Assembly (NCBI GenBank): GCA_035550975.1
Contig: DASZOC010000032.1
Location: 33,447-97,446 of the forward strand
DNA length: 64,000 nt
Source: DASZOC01 sp035550975
GTDB lineage: Bacteria > Actinomycetota > CADDZG01 > WHSQ01
Direction of reading: 5' to 3'
Shown here one piece after another: positions 41,701 through 52,000 of this stretch. Within the stretch, counting starts at the first letter, position 1. Every line of letters begins with the position of its first letter. Position numbers and translations under genes: made by a program. Below the pieces are notes generated by a model that saw only the letters and a program-made list of their open reading frames with translations, did no database searches and was not told the origin of the DNA.

Positions 41701-44700
41701 TCATGTTCTTAGCTCTCTTAGATATAGCTCCGCCCCACACTCTTCGAGCACATTTCTTGCCCTTTCAAATATCTCTCCCGATTCTTTGCCACTGTCGCGG
41801 TACGCGTCGCCGAGATCTATGAGAGCCCTACCTTCCTCGAGGCGCAAACCTTGCGATTGAAACATCGCCACAACCTCCTCTAACAACGATCCTCGTTCAC
41901 CCGGATCCTCGACCACCAAGGCTTCGGCCCACGCGGCAGGTTGATTCACCTTCATCCGCCGATCCGCGAGAGCTACCAATCGGTCTCTGAAGGGTGCGGC
42001 CTCGCGGCGCCGGTCGGCCTTCGCCAGAGCGCGGACCGCTTCGAGGAGCGCCCACGCGTCTACGTCGGGACCGGCATCTGGTTCGGCGGCCGCACGGAAA
42101 TGGTCAAGGGACTTATCTAGATCGCCGCGCGCGAGGCTGACGACCCCTTGTGCATAAGCCAACTCGATGTTCTGCTGCTGGTACACCCCCGCGAGTGCCT
42201 CGGCCTGTGTCAAATACTCCTCGGCATCGTCAATCGCGCCTCTAACGGCAACACACCACGCGAGACCGCATAACACTTGTGCAAGATGCGCGCGGCTATC
42301 CAGCTTTCGCGCCAGGTCAAGACTTCGTTGGAACTCAATCTGTGCTTCCTCCAGCCGTCCAAATTCCTCGAGAAGGCCGGCGAGCCCTGAACGCATCCAA
42401 GATTCGTGATGCACCTGGCCCGACTTCTTTGCAACCGTTATTGCGTCACGAAACACAGTCTCCTGTCGCTCGTACTCCGCACGCTCCCAAAGACTCCAAG
42501 CGAGGTTGTTGCTGGCTCGCAGATAAAGATCCAAGTCATTCACTGCTCGAGCCATTTCGTAGGCCTTATCAGTGAGCCGATGACCCTCCAGTTCCCTCCC
42601 CGATTGGGCGACAACCGCACCAAGAGTCAGAGTGGCATGAGCCTCCACGAGGACCGCCCCCAATCGTTCCGCCAAAGTGATGGCGCGCCGCAGAAGTGGC
42701 TCCGCCTCATCCAATCGACCCTGCATCCAAAGGTGGCGACCATTGACGTAGAGGGCGGTCCCAAGTTCTCCGCTCGTCCCGAGAGGTTCAAGCCTCACCA
42801 AGGCGCGGTCGATCCACCCCTCCACCTCTTCTGTCCTTCCGGCTCCAATCGCGCCATCCGCAAGCGAGGTTTCCACCCGCCCGGCGTGAGCATCCTCGCC
42901 AAGAAGGTCGTAGATCTTCAGGGCTTGCTGGAAAGCCGCTCTGGTCTCGTCATAAGGCAAACTGCGAGAACCCGCTCTGGCGTAGGACTCCCAAACACCT
43001 GCCTTATCCATTTCAGAGACACGAGCAACCTCTCCAAGGTCAAGAGCCTGCTGATACCAACGCAGGGCCTCCTGGGTTTCCCATACCTCCGCCGCGCGGT
43101 CTCCGGCAGCCCGCGCCCAGCGAAAGGTTTCGTCGATAAGGCTTGGATGCTCACGGTCCAAGTCCCCAACTTCATTGATGTAGCTAAGGGCTGCGGCGTA
43201 GTGCGAGGCGATGGTTTGTGCCAACTCCTCCTTCCGACCTGCCGCCTGGAGCTCCAACCACCGTGCCGCCGCTTCGTGCCTGGTCGCGCGCTGGACTTTC
43301 GGCAGCGACTCGTAAGCGACGTCTCTGATCAGTACGTGGTGGAACGAGTACTCGCTTTGGTTGGAGAAGGCCGATAAATTCCTCGGCGCGATCAGTTCCT
43401 TGGCTTGTAGCGCCTTGAGAGCATTCTCCGTCTGTTGTAGATCAAAGTCCGCAAGAGCCGCGACGATTCCACCCCAGAAGATCCTGCCTACTACCGCGGC
43501 GTCCTGAAGGAGCGACTTTTGTTCCCATGAAAGCCCGTCGAGACGAGCAGCGATAACCATGCGGATGGATCGAGGGACCTCTATGTCACCAACTTCGCCG
43601 CTGAATCGAAATTCAGCTTCGGACGTTTGTCGCAATCGGCCACGGTCTATCAACATCCTGACGATCTCTTCGGTAAAAAGCGGATTGCCTTCACCTCGCT
43701 CCACCACATCCTTTGTGACCTCGTCAGGAAGGGATCCCGAGACAAGTTCTTGAAGCATCGTTTCGCTCTCATCTTCGGACAAGGGATGGAGATCGATGGC
43801 CACGTAGTTGCGCTTACCTCGTCCCCATCCGGGGCGGCGATCCAACAGTTCTGGACGAGCCATCGTCACGACGGCAATCGGACCTCTGGCCCACTCCGCT
43901 AGATAGTCGATGAAGTCAAGGAGCCCATCGTCGGCCCAATGGATGTCCTCGAAGACCAGGATCAGCGGGTAGCGAGTGGCCATTCTCTCGAGGAAACGCT
44001 GCCATGCATCAAATAGACGATCGCGTCGGAAAGTCTGCGTCGCCTCACCACCCACCAATGAACGGATCTCTGGGACGATCGAATGGTCGCCGCACAACTC
44101 ATGGACGGCATCTTCGATCTTGCGTGCGACGACCTCCGGCGGATCGTCGTCGAGGATCTCGCATTGTGCTTTGACAACGTCTACTAGAGCCGAATAAGCA
44201 ACATCGCCATAGGCGCGCGAACGCCCGATTCTCCAGTAGTAGTTGTCAGGCAGCGAGTCGACGTAACTCCCTAGTTCGCGCGCCAGTCGAGACTTGCCGA
44301 TACCGGGAGGGCCGAGGATCGTGATGAGGACGCTGCGTTCCTCGGACTGTGCCCGTTCGATTGACTCCTGCAGCGTGCCTAGCTCATGGTCGCGCCCGAT
44401 AAGAGGAGCCTCAAGTCCAAGAGGTGCTCGGCCCCCTCCGAGCCGTCGCTTGGTCGTACGCGCCAGGAAGACGAGTACCGACTCCTCTTTGCCCTTGAGC
44501 ATGACGGGCCCCAGGTCCTCGTACTCGATGACGGCTTTGGTCGCGGCATAGACGTCAGCACCGACGAGGACCGATCCGGGCTGAGCAATACCTTGGAGGC
44601 GTGCCGCCGTATTTACGGCGTCGCCGGTCAGCATCCGTTCTCGGGATGCCTCGGCTCGCTCGTGGTCGACGAGCACCTCGCCAGCCTCCACTCCGATCCG

Positions 44701-45021
44701 TATCGCGACCTCGGGCTTTCCTTCCGATGAAAGCCGATGGTTGAGCTCCGACACAGCGTCGAGGATCCGAAGGGCAGCCCGGACGGCTCGCTCAGGGTCA
44801 TCCTCGTGAGCCGCCGGTATGCCGAAGACTGCCAGCAACGCGTCTCCGATAAGGCGCTCGGTGATCCCGCCATGTCTTTCGACCTCACGCGTCAACACAT
44901 CGAACACACGCATCACGATCGCCTCGGCGATCTCGGGATCGTGTCGCTCGACCAGCTGCGTGTAACCAACAAGATCGGCAAAGAGAACGGTCGCGTACTT
45001 GCGCTCTTTTGGCCCCGCCAT
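41701..45021 (-). CDS. Class III adenylate/guanylate cyclase - AAA ATPase - TPR signalling protein
   Basis: 1106 residues. The N-terminal cyclase domain (~1-190) has both metal-binding aspartates (FADLVGYT; GDALLAVFG). A STAND ATPase (~205-480) follows, with Walker A GPPGIGKS (~235-243) and Walker B ILVFEDIHWADD. Then comes a long TPR array (~600-1100) with repeats such as EGWIDRALVRLEPLG and AQIEFQRSLDLARKL. This architecture is common in actinobacteria and is thought to link cAMP output to ligand or partner sensing by the TPR part. The ATG at 45021 is followed directly by the cyclase strand YATVLFAD. Last gene before tRNA-Lys within the 5.4-kb segment. Confidence 0.87.
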   Translation of the reverse strand: MAGPKERKYATVLFADLVGYTQLVERHDPEIAEAIVMRVFDVLTREVERHGGITERLIGDALLAVFGIPAAHEDDPERAVRAALRILDAVSELNHRLSSEGKPEVAIRIGVEAGEVLVDHERAEASRERMLTGDAVNTAARLQGIAQPGSVLVGADVYAATKAVIEYEDLGPVMLKGKEESVLVFLARTTKRRLGGGRAPLGLEAPLIGRDHELGTLQESIERAQSEERSVLITILGPPGIGKSRLARELGSYVDSLPDNYYWRIGRSRAYGDVAYSALVDVVKAQCEILDDDPPEVVARKIEDAVHELCGDHSIVPEIRSLVGGEATQTFRRDRLFDAWQRFLERMATRYPLILVFEDIHWADDGLLDFIDYLAEWARGPIAVVTMARPELLDRRPGWGRGKRNYVAIDLHPLSEDESETMLQELVSGSLPDEVTKDVVERGEGNPLFTEEIVRMLIDRGRLRQTSEAEFRFSGEVGDIEVPRSIRMVIAARLDGLSWEQKSLLQDAAVVGRIFWGGIVAALADFDLQQTENALKALQAKELIAPRNLSAFSNQSEYSFHHVLIRDVAYESLPKVQRATRHEAAARWLELQAAGRKEELAQTIASHYAAALSYINEVGDLDREHPSLIDETFRWARAAGDRAAEVWETQEALRWYQQALDLGEVARVSEMDKAGVWESYARAGSRSLPYDETRAAFQQALKIYDLLGEDAHAGRVETSLADGAIGAGRTEEVEGWIDRALVRLEPLGTSGELGTALYVNGRHLWMQGRLDEAEPLLRRAITLAERLGAVLVEAHATLTLGAVVAQSGRELEGHRLTDKAYEMARAVNDLDLYLRASNNLAWSLWERAEYERQETVFRDAITVAKKSGQVHHESWMRSGLAGLLEEFGRLEEAQIEFQRSLDLARKLDSRAHLAQVLCGLAWCVAVRGAIDDAEEYLTQAEALAGVYQQQNIELAYAQGVVSLARGDLDKSLDHFRAAAEPDAGPDVDAWALLEAVRALAKADRRREAAPFRDRLVALADRRMKVNQPAAWAEALVVEDPGERGSLLEEVVAMFQSQGLRLEEGRALIDLGDAYRDSGKESGEIFERARNVLEECGAELYLRELRT

Positions 45022-45076
45022 CGCGAAACAATCCTACGGTCGAGACTCCTTACGTGAGCGGTAGGAACGAATCAAC

Positions 45077-45171
45077 AATCCGTAGGTCCGACTTACCGAC
45101 GGTCGTGCTCGACAAATGCAGCCATCGAGCGCGCTTGCGGCCTAATTGCGGCCCAAAATCCGTAGGTCCGA
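45077..45171. repeat. Repeats at the right end of the 5.4-kb segment
   Basis: AATCCGTAGGTCCGA occurs at 45077-45091 and again at 45157-45171, and its first ten bases are the complement of CCTACGGATT inside the tRNA-Lys repeat core. Between them, 45137-45158 is the right copy of the GCGGCCTAWTTGCGGCC terminal repeat. The whole interval 45022-45199 is otherwise gene-free. Confidence 0.55.
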
Positions 45172-45199
45172 TCGACATAGGGTTCTACCTGCGGTTTTG

Positions 45200-45272
45200 T
45201 GGGTCGCCAGGGAATCGAACCCTGAACCTACGGATTAAGAGTCCGTTGCTCTGCCAATTGAGCTAGCGACCC
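45200..45272 (-). tRNA. tRNA-Lys (CTT anticodon)
   Basis: A complete 73-nt cloverleaf on the minus strand: acceptor GGGTCGC/GCGACCC with discriminator A, D arm AGCTCAATTGGCAGAGC, anticodon loop CTCTTAA (anticodon CTT), T arm CAGGGTTCGATTCCCTG. CCA is not encoded. Its 3' part from the anticodon loop onward is the 43-bp direct-repeat core found at 2308 and 39804, so this is the intact attachment-site copy. Confidence 0.95.
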
Positions 45273-45401
45273 GTCGACCAGCCTAAACGGCCCCTTCCGG
45301 CTCGACGTCGCAGCGACCAGTCATAGATGGTCCGAACGGACTATGGAATCGCCCTATTTGCCCCCCTAGGTTGGACGCACGAACTGGGAGGCTCGAGGCG
45401 G

Positions 45402-47009
45402 ATGACTAAGGCGACGAACGCGAACGTCGACGGACGCGCGATGCTGCGTCGGCGCGCCACCGCGGTTCGCGAGGAGCGCCTGGCGAAGCTCCAGCAGGAT
45501 CTGCTCGACGAAACCCTCTCCAGGTTAGAGAGCGACCTCGCCAGGCCGTTGCTTTGTGGGCCGTTCCCGCCCCTGGTTGCGACCATCGCGATGCTTTTCG
45601 TTCCGATGCTCGCGGTGCTGGCCGTCACCGCGTTCGTTCCGGCGGCACCGTTGGGCGCGCTCGCGTCGATCGGTCTCACCACTGCGTTCGTGATCATGAA
45701 GCTTGGGTCGCGGTGGTGGGGACGGCGCGAAGAATCTCGCGGCTTGCCGTTCCGAGAGCTCATGCTGTGGACATGGCTGCGGCACCGCCGCGCCGAGCAG
45801 CAACTGACGGCGAACACCAAACTCCTCGGCTTGAGCTCGATGGGGCGACCCGTCAGCACGGTCGCGCTGGGTTCTGCGGAACGGCTCGCGATCCTTCATC
45901 GCCTTAATGCCGCGCTCGAGTTGAAGGATCCGTACACGCTTGGGCATTCACGGCGCGTCGAAAAGCACGCCTATCGGGCCGCTCTGGCGCTGAGACTTCG
46001 CTCGTGTGAGATCGAGGAGTTGACACTTGCCGCCGCTCTGCACGACATCGGCAAGCTGGCGGTCCCGGATCATGTCCTGAGGAAGCCCGGCGCATTGTCC
46101 GATCGCGAGCGAGATGCGATCAACCGGCACTCCGCGGCGGGAGCCGAGATCTTGGGGATGCTCGATGACCCCGCGATCACTGCGATCGTGCGTAGCCACC
46201 ACGAGCGCTGGGACGGTCGCGGATATCCGGATGGACTCGCGGGCCACGAGATCCCGCTGGGCGCGCGGATCATCGCAGTGGCGGACACCTACGACGCCAT
46301 GACGTCGTCACGCCCTTATCGGGCCGGATCGTCGCGCAAACGAGCCGTCGCCGTGCTGCGCGACGAAGCTGGTCATCAGTTCGATCCCGAGGTTGTCGAG
46401 GCGTTCCTGCCGACTCTCCGGCGGTCCGGGTTCGCGGCTCTCGTCGCGCTGGCCCTGACGATGCCTAGGCGGTTCGTTGAGACCGTCGCGAACACGCTCA
46501 AGGACGCCGTGCCTGCGTCCGCAGTGTCTGGAACGACGGCTCTCGGGGCGGCTTTGGTTGTCGTCACGTCGGTCGCAACGCTCGTTGGTCCTTCCAGTGG
46601 GACTCGACCGCGCCTTGCCGGCCCGGTCGCCGATGCAGATGTCGAAGTGGCCGACGAGGTGCTGGGGAAAGTGATCACGCGCGCGCCGGACCGAGCCTCG
46701 AAAACACGTCGCACGAAGAACGCAACGACGGCGAGACGCGAAGACCGTCGCACGAAGGCGAAGGCAAGGGTGAACAAAACGAAGGACACTCCCGACGACC
46801 CGCCGGCGCCTAAAGACGAAGGTGTGGCGCCGCAACCTGCGCCCCCCGCAGAGGATCCCACGAAGGCTGCTGCCAGCGATCCGCCAAAGCCAAAGGAAGT
46901 CGAAGTCGTCCCGTCGGTACCGCTCGACCCGCAGGAACAACGTGGTGACGATTGCACCAATGAGGGGAACGTCGCGACTAAGGGAGGAACGCTGCACTGC
47001 GGCTCGTAG
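45402..47009 (+). CDS. HD-GYP domain membrane protein
   Basis: About 535 residues from ATG 45402. Two hydrophobic helices (~48-95) are followed by an HD-GYP phosphohydrolase domain, with HS near residue 185, ALHDIGKL at ~210, RHS, and the HHERWDGRGYPDG signature at ~265-278, then VADTYDAMTSSRPYR. A third hydrophobic segment (~375-400) leads to a basic, proline-rich tail ending in two cysteines. HD-GYP domains usually hydrolyse cyclic di-GMP. The tail after the last helix is probably outside the cell. An earlier in-frame start at 45327 begins too near tRNA-Lys and is less likely. Confidence 0.83.
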   Translation: MTKATNANVDGRAMLRRRATAVREERLAKLQQDLLDETLSRLESDLARPLLCGPFPPLVATIAMLFVPMLAVLAVTAFVPAAPLGALASIGLTTAFVIMKLGSRWWGRREESRGLPFRELMLWTWLRHRRAEQQLTANTKLLGLSSMGRPVSTVALGSAERLAILHRLNAALELKDPYTLGHSRRVEKHAYRAALALRLRSCEIEELTLAAALHDIGKLAVPDHVLRKPGALSDRERDAINRHSAAGAEILGMLDDPAITAIVRSHHERWDGRGYPDGLAGHEIPLGARIIAVADTYDAMTSSRPYRAGSSRKRAVAVLRDEAGHQFDPEVVEAFLPTLRRSGFAALVALALTMPRRFVETVANTLKDAVPASAVSGTTALGAALVVVTSVATLVGPSSGTRPRLAGPVADADVEVADEVLGKVITRAPDRASKTRRTKNATTARREDRRTKAKARVNKTKDTPDDPPAPKDEGVAPQPAPPAEDPTKAAASDPPKPKEVEVVPSVPLDPQEQRGDDCTNEGNVATKGGTLHCGS

Positions 47010-47032
47010 GTGCGGACCGTTCGTCACATAGA

Positions 47033-47108
47033 GGGCGACCGACGGGACTTGAACCCGCGACATCCCGGACCACAACCGGGTGCTCTACCTGGCTGAGCTA
47101 CGGCCGCC
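47033..47108 (-). tRNA. tRNA-His (GTG anticodon)
   Basis: Complete cloverleaf on the minus strand: acceptor GGCGGCC/GGTCGCC, anticodon loop TTGTGGT (anticodon GTG), T arm GCGGGTTCAAGTCCCGT and discriminator C73, which is specific to tRNA-His. The G at position -1 is not encoded and would be added after transcription. Confidence 0.95.
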
Positions 47109-47118
47109 ATGAGGCGAG

Positions 47119-48306
47119 TTAAAGGGTAGCAGTCGAAACGCTGATCCTTCGGGCCCTCTGTCGCCGCGCACTGAGCAACAACAGGCCCGCCCCCGCCGCG
47201 ATCGATGCGGACAAGAAGCCACCGCTGTAGCCGAACAGGTGGACGATGCCTCCGGCGGCAACCGCTCCGACGCCGAACGAAAGATCGAAGAACGCCGTGA
47301 ACGTTCCGACCACGGCTCCGCGCTCCGACGCAGGTGCGCCCTTGACGGCCATCGACATCAGCGCCGGGAACGCGAGCGAGTGTCCGAGCGACCAGACGAC
47401 CGTTCCTACGACGAGCCCCGTCGGGCTCCTCCATGCCGCCATGGCTATGAATCCGAGGACGGAGCAAGCGAGCGCGCCGGTGGCCGCCTTTGCGGGACCG
47501 AGCAGGTCCGGCAGGCGCGCGCCGAACAGCCGGATCGCGAACACGACGCCCGAATGCAGCGCGAACAGGAACCTGGACCCACTGAGGCCCAGTGCGAGGG
47601 CGTACAGCGGAACGAACGTCGAGAACATCGCGAGGCCCCAGATGCTCGCGGCCATGACGGTTCCAGGGAGCAGCGCAGAGGTCGCGACCAGCTTGCCGCT
47701 CGGCGCGACGTCAGGGTCGATGGGCCGGGTTTCGACGACGAAGAATCCGATCGCTCCGGCGAAGACACTGCAGAGTGCGGCGACGATCCACGCGGCGTCG
47801 AACCCCGCGGCGTCGAGCACGATCTCCCCGAGGATCGGGCCGAGGCCGATTCCGGCGAACAGTGAGAGAGAGAAATAGCTGAGTGCCTCTCCTCGACGTT
47901 CGTCCGGCGCGAGGTCGTTGATCGCGCTGGCGGTGCCTACGTAAAACAGCGCCTCACCCGCTCCGCTTACCAACCGCAGCAGGAACAGGACGAGGAGGCT
48001 GGCGGTGAAGACGTATCCGACGAGTGAGCCTCCAACGAGCAGACCGCCCACGATGATCAGCACGCGCCGCCCGCGCGTGTCTCCGATCCGTCCCGTGAAC
48101 GGTCGTAGGAGCACGGCCGCCAACGAGAACGTGCCCATTGCGAGTCCGACGGCGACGCTGCCGCCCGCGAGAGGCCCCTCCACGAACCGGGGGAGAACCG
48201 GAAGGGTCGCGCCGACCGCGAGGAAATACGCGAAGTTCGACAGCATCACGAGCATGAACGGCCGCGTCACCAGACGAGGGCGCGTCCGTGCTGCCGGTCT
48301 TGTCAA
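47119..48306 (-). CDS. Major facilitator superfamily transporter
   Basis: 395 residues with about 12 helices. TTG start at 48306 preceded by AGGAG. The loop 2-3 signature is FTGRIGDTRGRRVL, and PIDPDVAPSG lies in the central cytoplasmic loop. In style it matches the DHA1/YfcJ-type drug or metabolite exporters. It lies directly downstream of tRNA-His on the same strand. Substrate unknown. Confidence 0.83.
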   Translation of the reverse strand: MTRPAARTRPRLVTRPFMLVMLSNFAYFLAVGATLPVLPRFVEGPLAGGSVAVGLAMGTFSLAAVLLRPFTGRIGDTRGRRVLIIVGGLLVGGSLVGYVFTASLLVLFLLRLVSGAGEALFYVGTASAINDLAPDERRGEALSYFSLSLFAGIGLGPILGEIVLDAAGFDAAWIVAALCSVFAGAIGFFVVETRPIDPDVAPSGKLVATSALLPGTVMAASIWGLAMFSTFVPLYALALGLSGSRFLFALHSGVVFAIRLFGARLPDLLGPAKAATGALACSVLGFIAMAAWRSPTGLVVGTVVWSLGHSLAFPALMSMAVKGAPASERGAVVGTFTAFFDLSFGVGAVAAGGIVHLFGYSGGFLSASIAAGAGLLLLSARRQRARRISVSTATL

Positions 48307-48394
48307 GAGATGCTCCTGTTACGAACCGAAAGGGAGGGCCCGAAGGCCCTCCCAAGTTAACGGCTCAGAGGTTCGAGGCGTTCCTCACGCCGCC

Positions 48395-48982
48395 TTAACG
48401 CATCCACGGCTCCGTCAGGTCGATGAACTTCATGTTCGTGACCATGTCCTCCCAACGGTCGCTTCCGGCGTCTGTCTGTTGTTCCATCTTCCGCTCACCT
48501 TCACGCGCTGCATCTTCGGACGTGAAATACATCACCTGCGTGAAATCGTTGCCTTGCCAGACGACCACGCCGCCGATCACGTCCGGGCGCTGCTCGCGCA
48601 TCTGCGGCTCCCACTCTCGTCCCATCTGCTCGTAGGCATCCCGGTCACGCACGGTGCCCTGGATGACCTGGACGAACCCGGCCTCATCCGATCCACCATC
48701 CCCCAACGTAGTGATGTCGGTCGAGTCGTAGAAGCGCACGTCCTCGAGGTACTGCTCGGTCTCCGACCACCACTGGCCTTGCTCGGCCCGGTCGCTGTTC
48801 GCCCGGGCGGCGTCTTCGCTCTCGAACCGCACCAGCGCGATGAACTCGCCGTCCGGCGAGACTCCGGCGGTGCTGCCGAGGAAGCCTTCGGCGCGAGGCC
48901 GAAGCTCCTCACCCCACCTCTCGAACTGTTTGCGAACCCCGGCCGCATCTTTGGCTTTGGCCTGGATCACTTGAGCGAACAT
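48395..48982 (-). CDS. Two-repeat dimeric alpha/beta-barrel (ABM-like) protein
   Basis: About 195 residues from the ATG at 48982, which has an excellent AGGAGG upstream; a start at 49039 would add 19 unsupported residues. Two tandem ~95-residue ferredoxin-like halves are seen, each starting with a QVIQ strand (FAQVIQAKAKD / FVQVIQGTVRD) and ending with a SEDAAR helix (RFESEDAARANS / YFTSEDAAREGE). This is the antibiotic-biosynthesis-monooxygenase-like fold, fused in tandem so that one chain makes the usual dimer. Catalytic function is not evident. Confidence 0.7.
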   Translation of the reverse strand: MFAQVIQAKAKDAAGVRKQFERWGEELRPRAEGFLGSTAGVSPDGEFIALVRFESEDAARANSDRAEQGQWWSETEQYLEDVRFYDSTDITTLGDGGSDEAGFVQVIQGTVRDRDAYEQMGREWEPQMREQRPDVIGGVVVWQGNDFTQVMYFTSEDAAREGERKMEQQTDAGSDRWEDMVTNMKFIDLTEPWMR

Positions 48983-49098
48983 CTGCTCCTCCTTTCCTCG
49001 ACCCTCCGGTGTTTCTACTCCTACTAGCGCGGCCGTCAAGTGGGTAGGGGTGGGGGGCGGCTACCCTTGAGAAGACCGACTCGACAAAACGGAGTTCG

Positions 49099-52000
49099 AT
49101 GACGGGCATGGACGAAACCGAGAGGGAGTCCTTCGGGCCGAACATGTGGCTCGTGGACGAGATGTACCGCCGCTACCAGGAGAACCCGAAGGCGGTCAGC
49201 GAGTCCTGGCAGGAGTTCTTCGACGGCTACGCGCCCAGCCGGGGAGCTCCGCGGCCCCCGACGGCGACGCGGGAGGCGGCACCCGCGCCCGACGCGCCGT
49301 CGACGCCGCAGCCACGTGCCGGTTCGCCATCTCGATCCGAAGCGGAGGCCGCAGCACCCGAAGACGCAACGCCGCTGCGAGGCGTGGCGGCACGCATCGC
49401 GGAGAACATGGAAGCGTCCCTGGGGATCCCGACGGCAACGTCGGTCCGGACGATGCCGGCGAAGCTACTCGAAGAGAACAGGCGCGTGATCAACCGCTAC
49501 CTCGCGGAGCGCGGCGGCAAGGTCAGCTTCACGCACCTCATCGGGTGGGCGGTGGTGAAGGGGCTCGAAGCGCGGCCGGCGATGAAGGCCAGCTACGTCG
49601 AGGTCGACGGTCAGCCTCACGTCGTCCAGCACAAATCCGTGAACCTCGGTCTCGCCGTGGACGTCGAGCGCTCCGACGGAACGCGCATCCTGTACGTGCC
49701 GAACATCAAGGGCGCCAACGACCTCGATTTCTCCGGGTTCTGGAGCGCTTACGAAGACGTGATCCAGAAGGTGCAGTCCAACAAGCTCACGCCCGACGAC
49801 TTCGCGGAAACGACGGTGACTCTGACGAACCCGGGCACCCTCGGGACGCGGCTGTCGGTTCCGCGGTTGATGCCGAACCAGGGATTGATCGTCGGCACGG
49901 GCGCGATCTCGTATCCGAGCGAATATGAGGCCTCCGACCCGAAGGCGCTCGCTCAACTCGGTGTCAGCAAGGTCATCACGCTGACCTCCACCTACGACCA
50001 CCGGGTTATCCAGGGGGCCGAGTCGGGCCAGTTCCTCGGCTACATCCACGACCTGCTGCTCGGCGCGGATCGCTTCTATGACGAGATCTTCGCCTCGCTC
50101 GCGATCCCGTACGAACCGATCCGCTGGAGCCGCGACCACGTCACGTCCGACGATGCGGGGTCCGAGCTCGAGAAGCAGTCGCGGGTCATCCGTCTCATCA
50201 ACATGTATCGCGTGCGCGGCCACTTGCTTGCGGACCTCAACCCCATCGGGTGGGAGGTCCTGTCGCACCCAGAGCTCGACCTGTCCTACAACGGGCTCAC
50301 CGTGTGGGACCTCGACCGCGATTTCCTTACCGACGGGTTACCCGGCCCTCGCCGGATGACCCTGCGCAAGATCATCGACACGTTGCGCGACTCGTACTCA
50401 CGCACGATCGGCATCGAGTACATGCACATCTCGGACCCGGAGCAGAAACGGTGGATCCAGTCCCAGGTCGAACAGAGCGACGAAGAGCCGCTGGATCGTC
50501 ACGAGAAGCTCCACATACTCGACCGCCTGAACGCTGCCGAATCTTTCGAACGCTTCCTGCACACGAAATACAGCGGCCATAAGAGGTTCTCGATGGAAGG
50601 GGCCGAGAGCACGATCGCGTCGCTCGACGCGTTGCTGGAGTCGGCCGCCGACGACCACATGATCGAAGCCGTCATCGGAATGGCGCATCGTGGCCGGCTC
50701 AACGTCCTTGCGAACATCGTCGGGAAGCCGTTGCGCGAGATCTTCAAGGAGTTCGAGGGCGACATCGACCCCGACAGCGTGCAGGGGTCGGGTGACGTGA
50801 AGTACCACCTCGGGATGACCGGCCGCTTCACGTCGCGAGCGGGGAATCCGCTGGCAGTGGTCCTGGCGTCGAACCCGTCGCACCTCGAAGCGGTCGACCC
50901 GGTCGTCGAGGGGATGACGCGCGCGAAGCAGGATCTACTGGGCGAGGAGGGGCGTGACCGGGTCCTACCGGTCCTCCTCCACGGTGATGCCGCGTTCACG
51001 GGTCAAGGTGTCGTGGCCGAGACCTTCAATCTGTCGTTGTTGCGCGGCTATCGCACCGGCGGAACGATCCACCTCGTGATCAACAACAACATCGGCTTCA
51101 CAACCGCGCCCACCTCGGGGAGGTCGATGACGTACGCCACCGACATCGCGAAGATGGTGCAGGCGCCGATCTTCCACGTCAACGGCGACGATCCCGAAGC
51201 GTGCGTGCGCGTGATCAAGCTCGCATACGAGTACCGCAAGCGCTTCAAGAGGGACGTCGTGGTCGACCTCGTCTGCTACCGACGGCACGGTCACAACGAG
51301 GGCGACGAGCCCGCATTCACGCAGCCTCTGATGTACGCAAAGATCGAGCACCGCCGCTCGGTCCGCAAGCTCTACACCGAGAAGCTCCTGAACAAGGGAG
51401 AGCTCACGCTGGAAGAAGCGGAGCGCGCGCTGGAGGACTTCCGTTCACGGATGCAGGCTGCCTTCGACGACACGAAGGGTTCGACGGAAGGTGAGCCCCC
51501 GCGGGCTGCCGAGCCACCGGCTCCGACCGGCGTGTTGCCTCACATCGAAACCGGCGTAGAGCGCGACCGCCTCGAGAAGATCCACTCCGTCGTCACGACG
51601 TTCCCGCCCGGCTTCGAACCGCACCCGAAGCTCAAGAAGATGATCGAGAAGCGCGCCGGGATGCTCGCCGACGACGCCGTGGACTGGGCAGGAGCCGAGA
51701 CCCTCGCGTTCGGATCGTTGCTGCTGGACGGCTTCACCGTCCGACTGTCGGGTCAGGACGCGCGCCGCGGGACCTTCAGTCAACGTCACTCCGTATTGAT
51801 CGACTACCACACCGGCGAGGAGTACTTCCCACTGAGCGAGCTTGCCGACGAGCAAGCTCGCTTCCGCACTCACGACAGCTCGCTGTCGGAGTTCGCAGTC
51901 CTCGGCTTCGAGTACGGCTATTCGGTCGCGAACGGAGATGCTCTCGTTTGCTGGGAAGCTCAGTTCGGCGACTTCATCAACGAGGCCCAGGTCATCGTCG

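Noticed and set aside
2308..45241. Search for an integrase, transposase or phage structural gene inside the tRNA-bounded region
   Set aside because: None of the frames shows a tyrosine or serine recombinase motif or transposase. The island call rests on the repeats alone.
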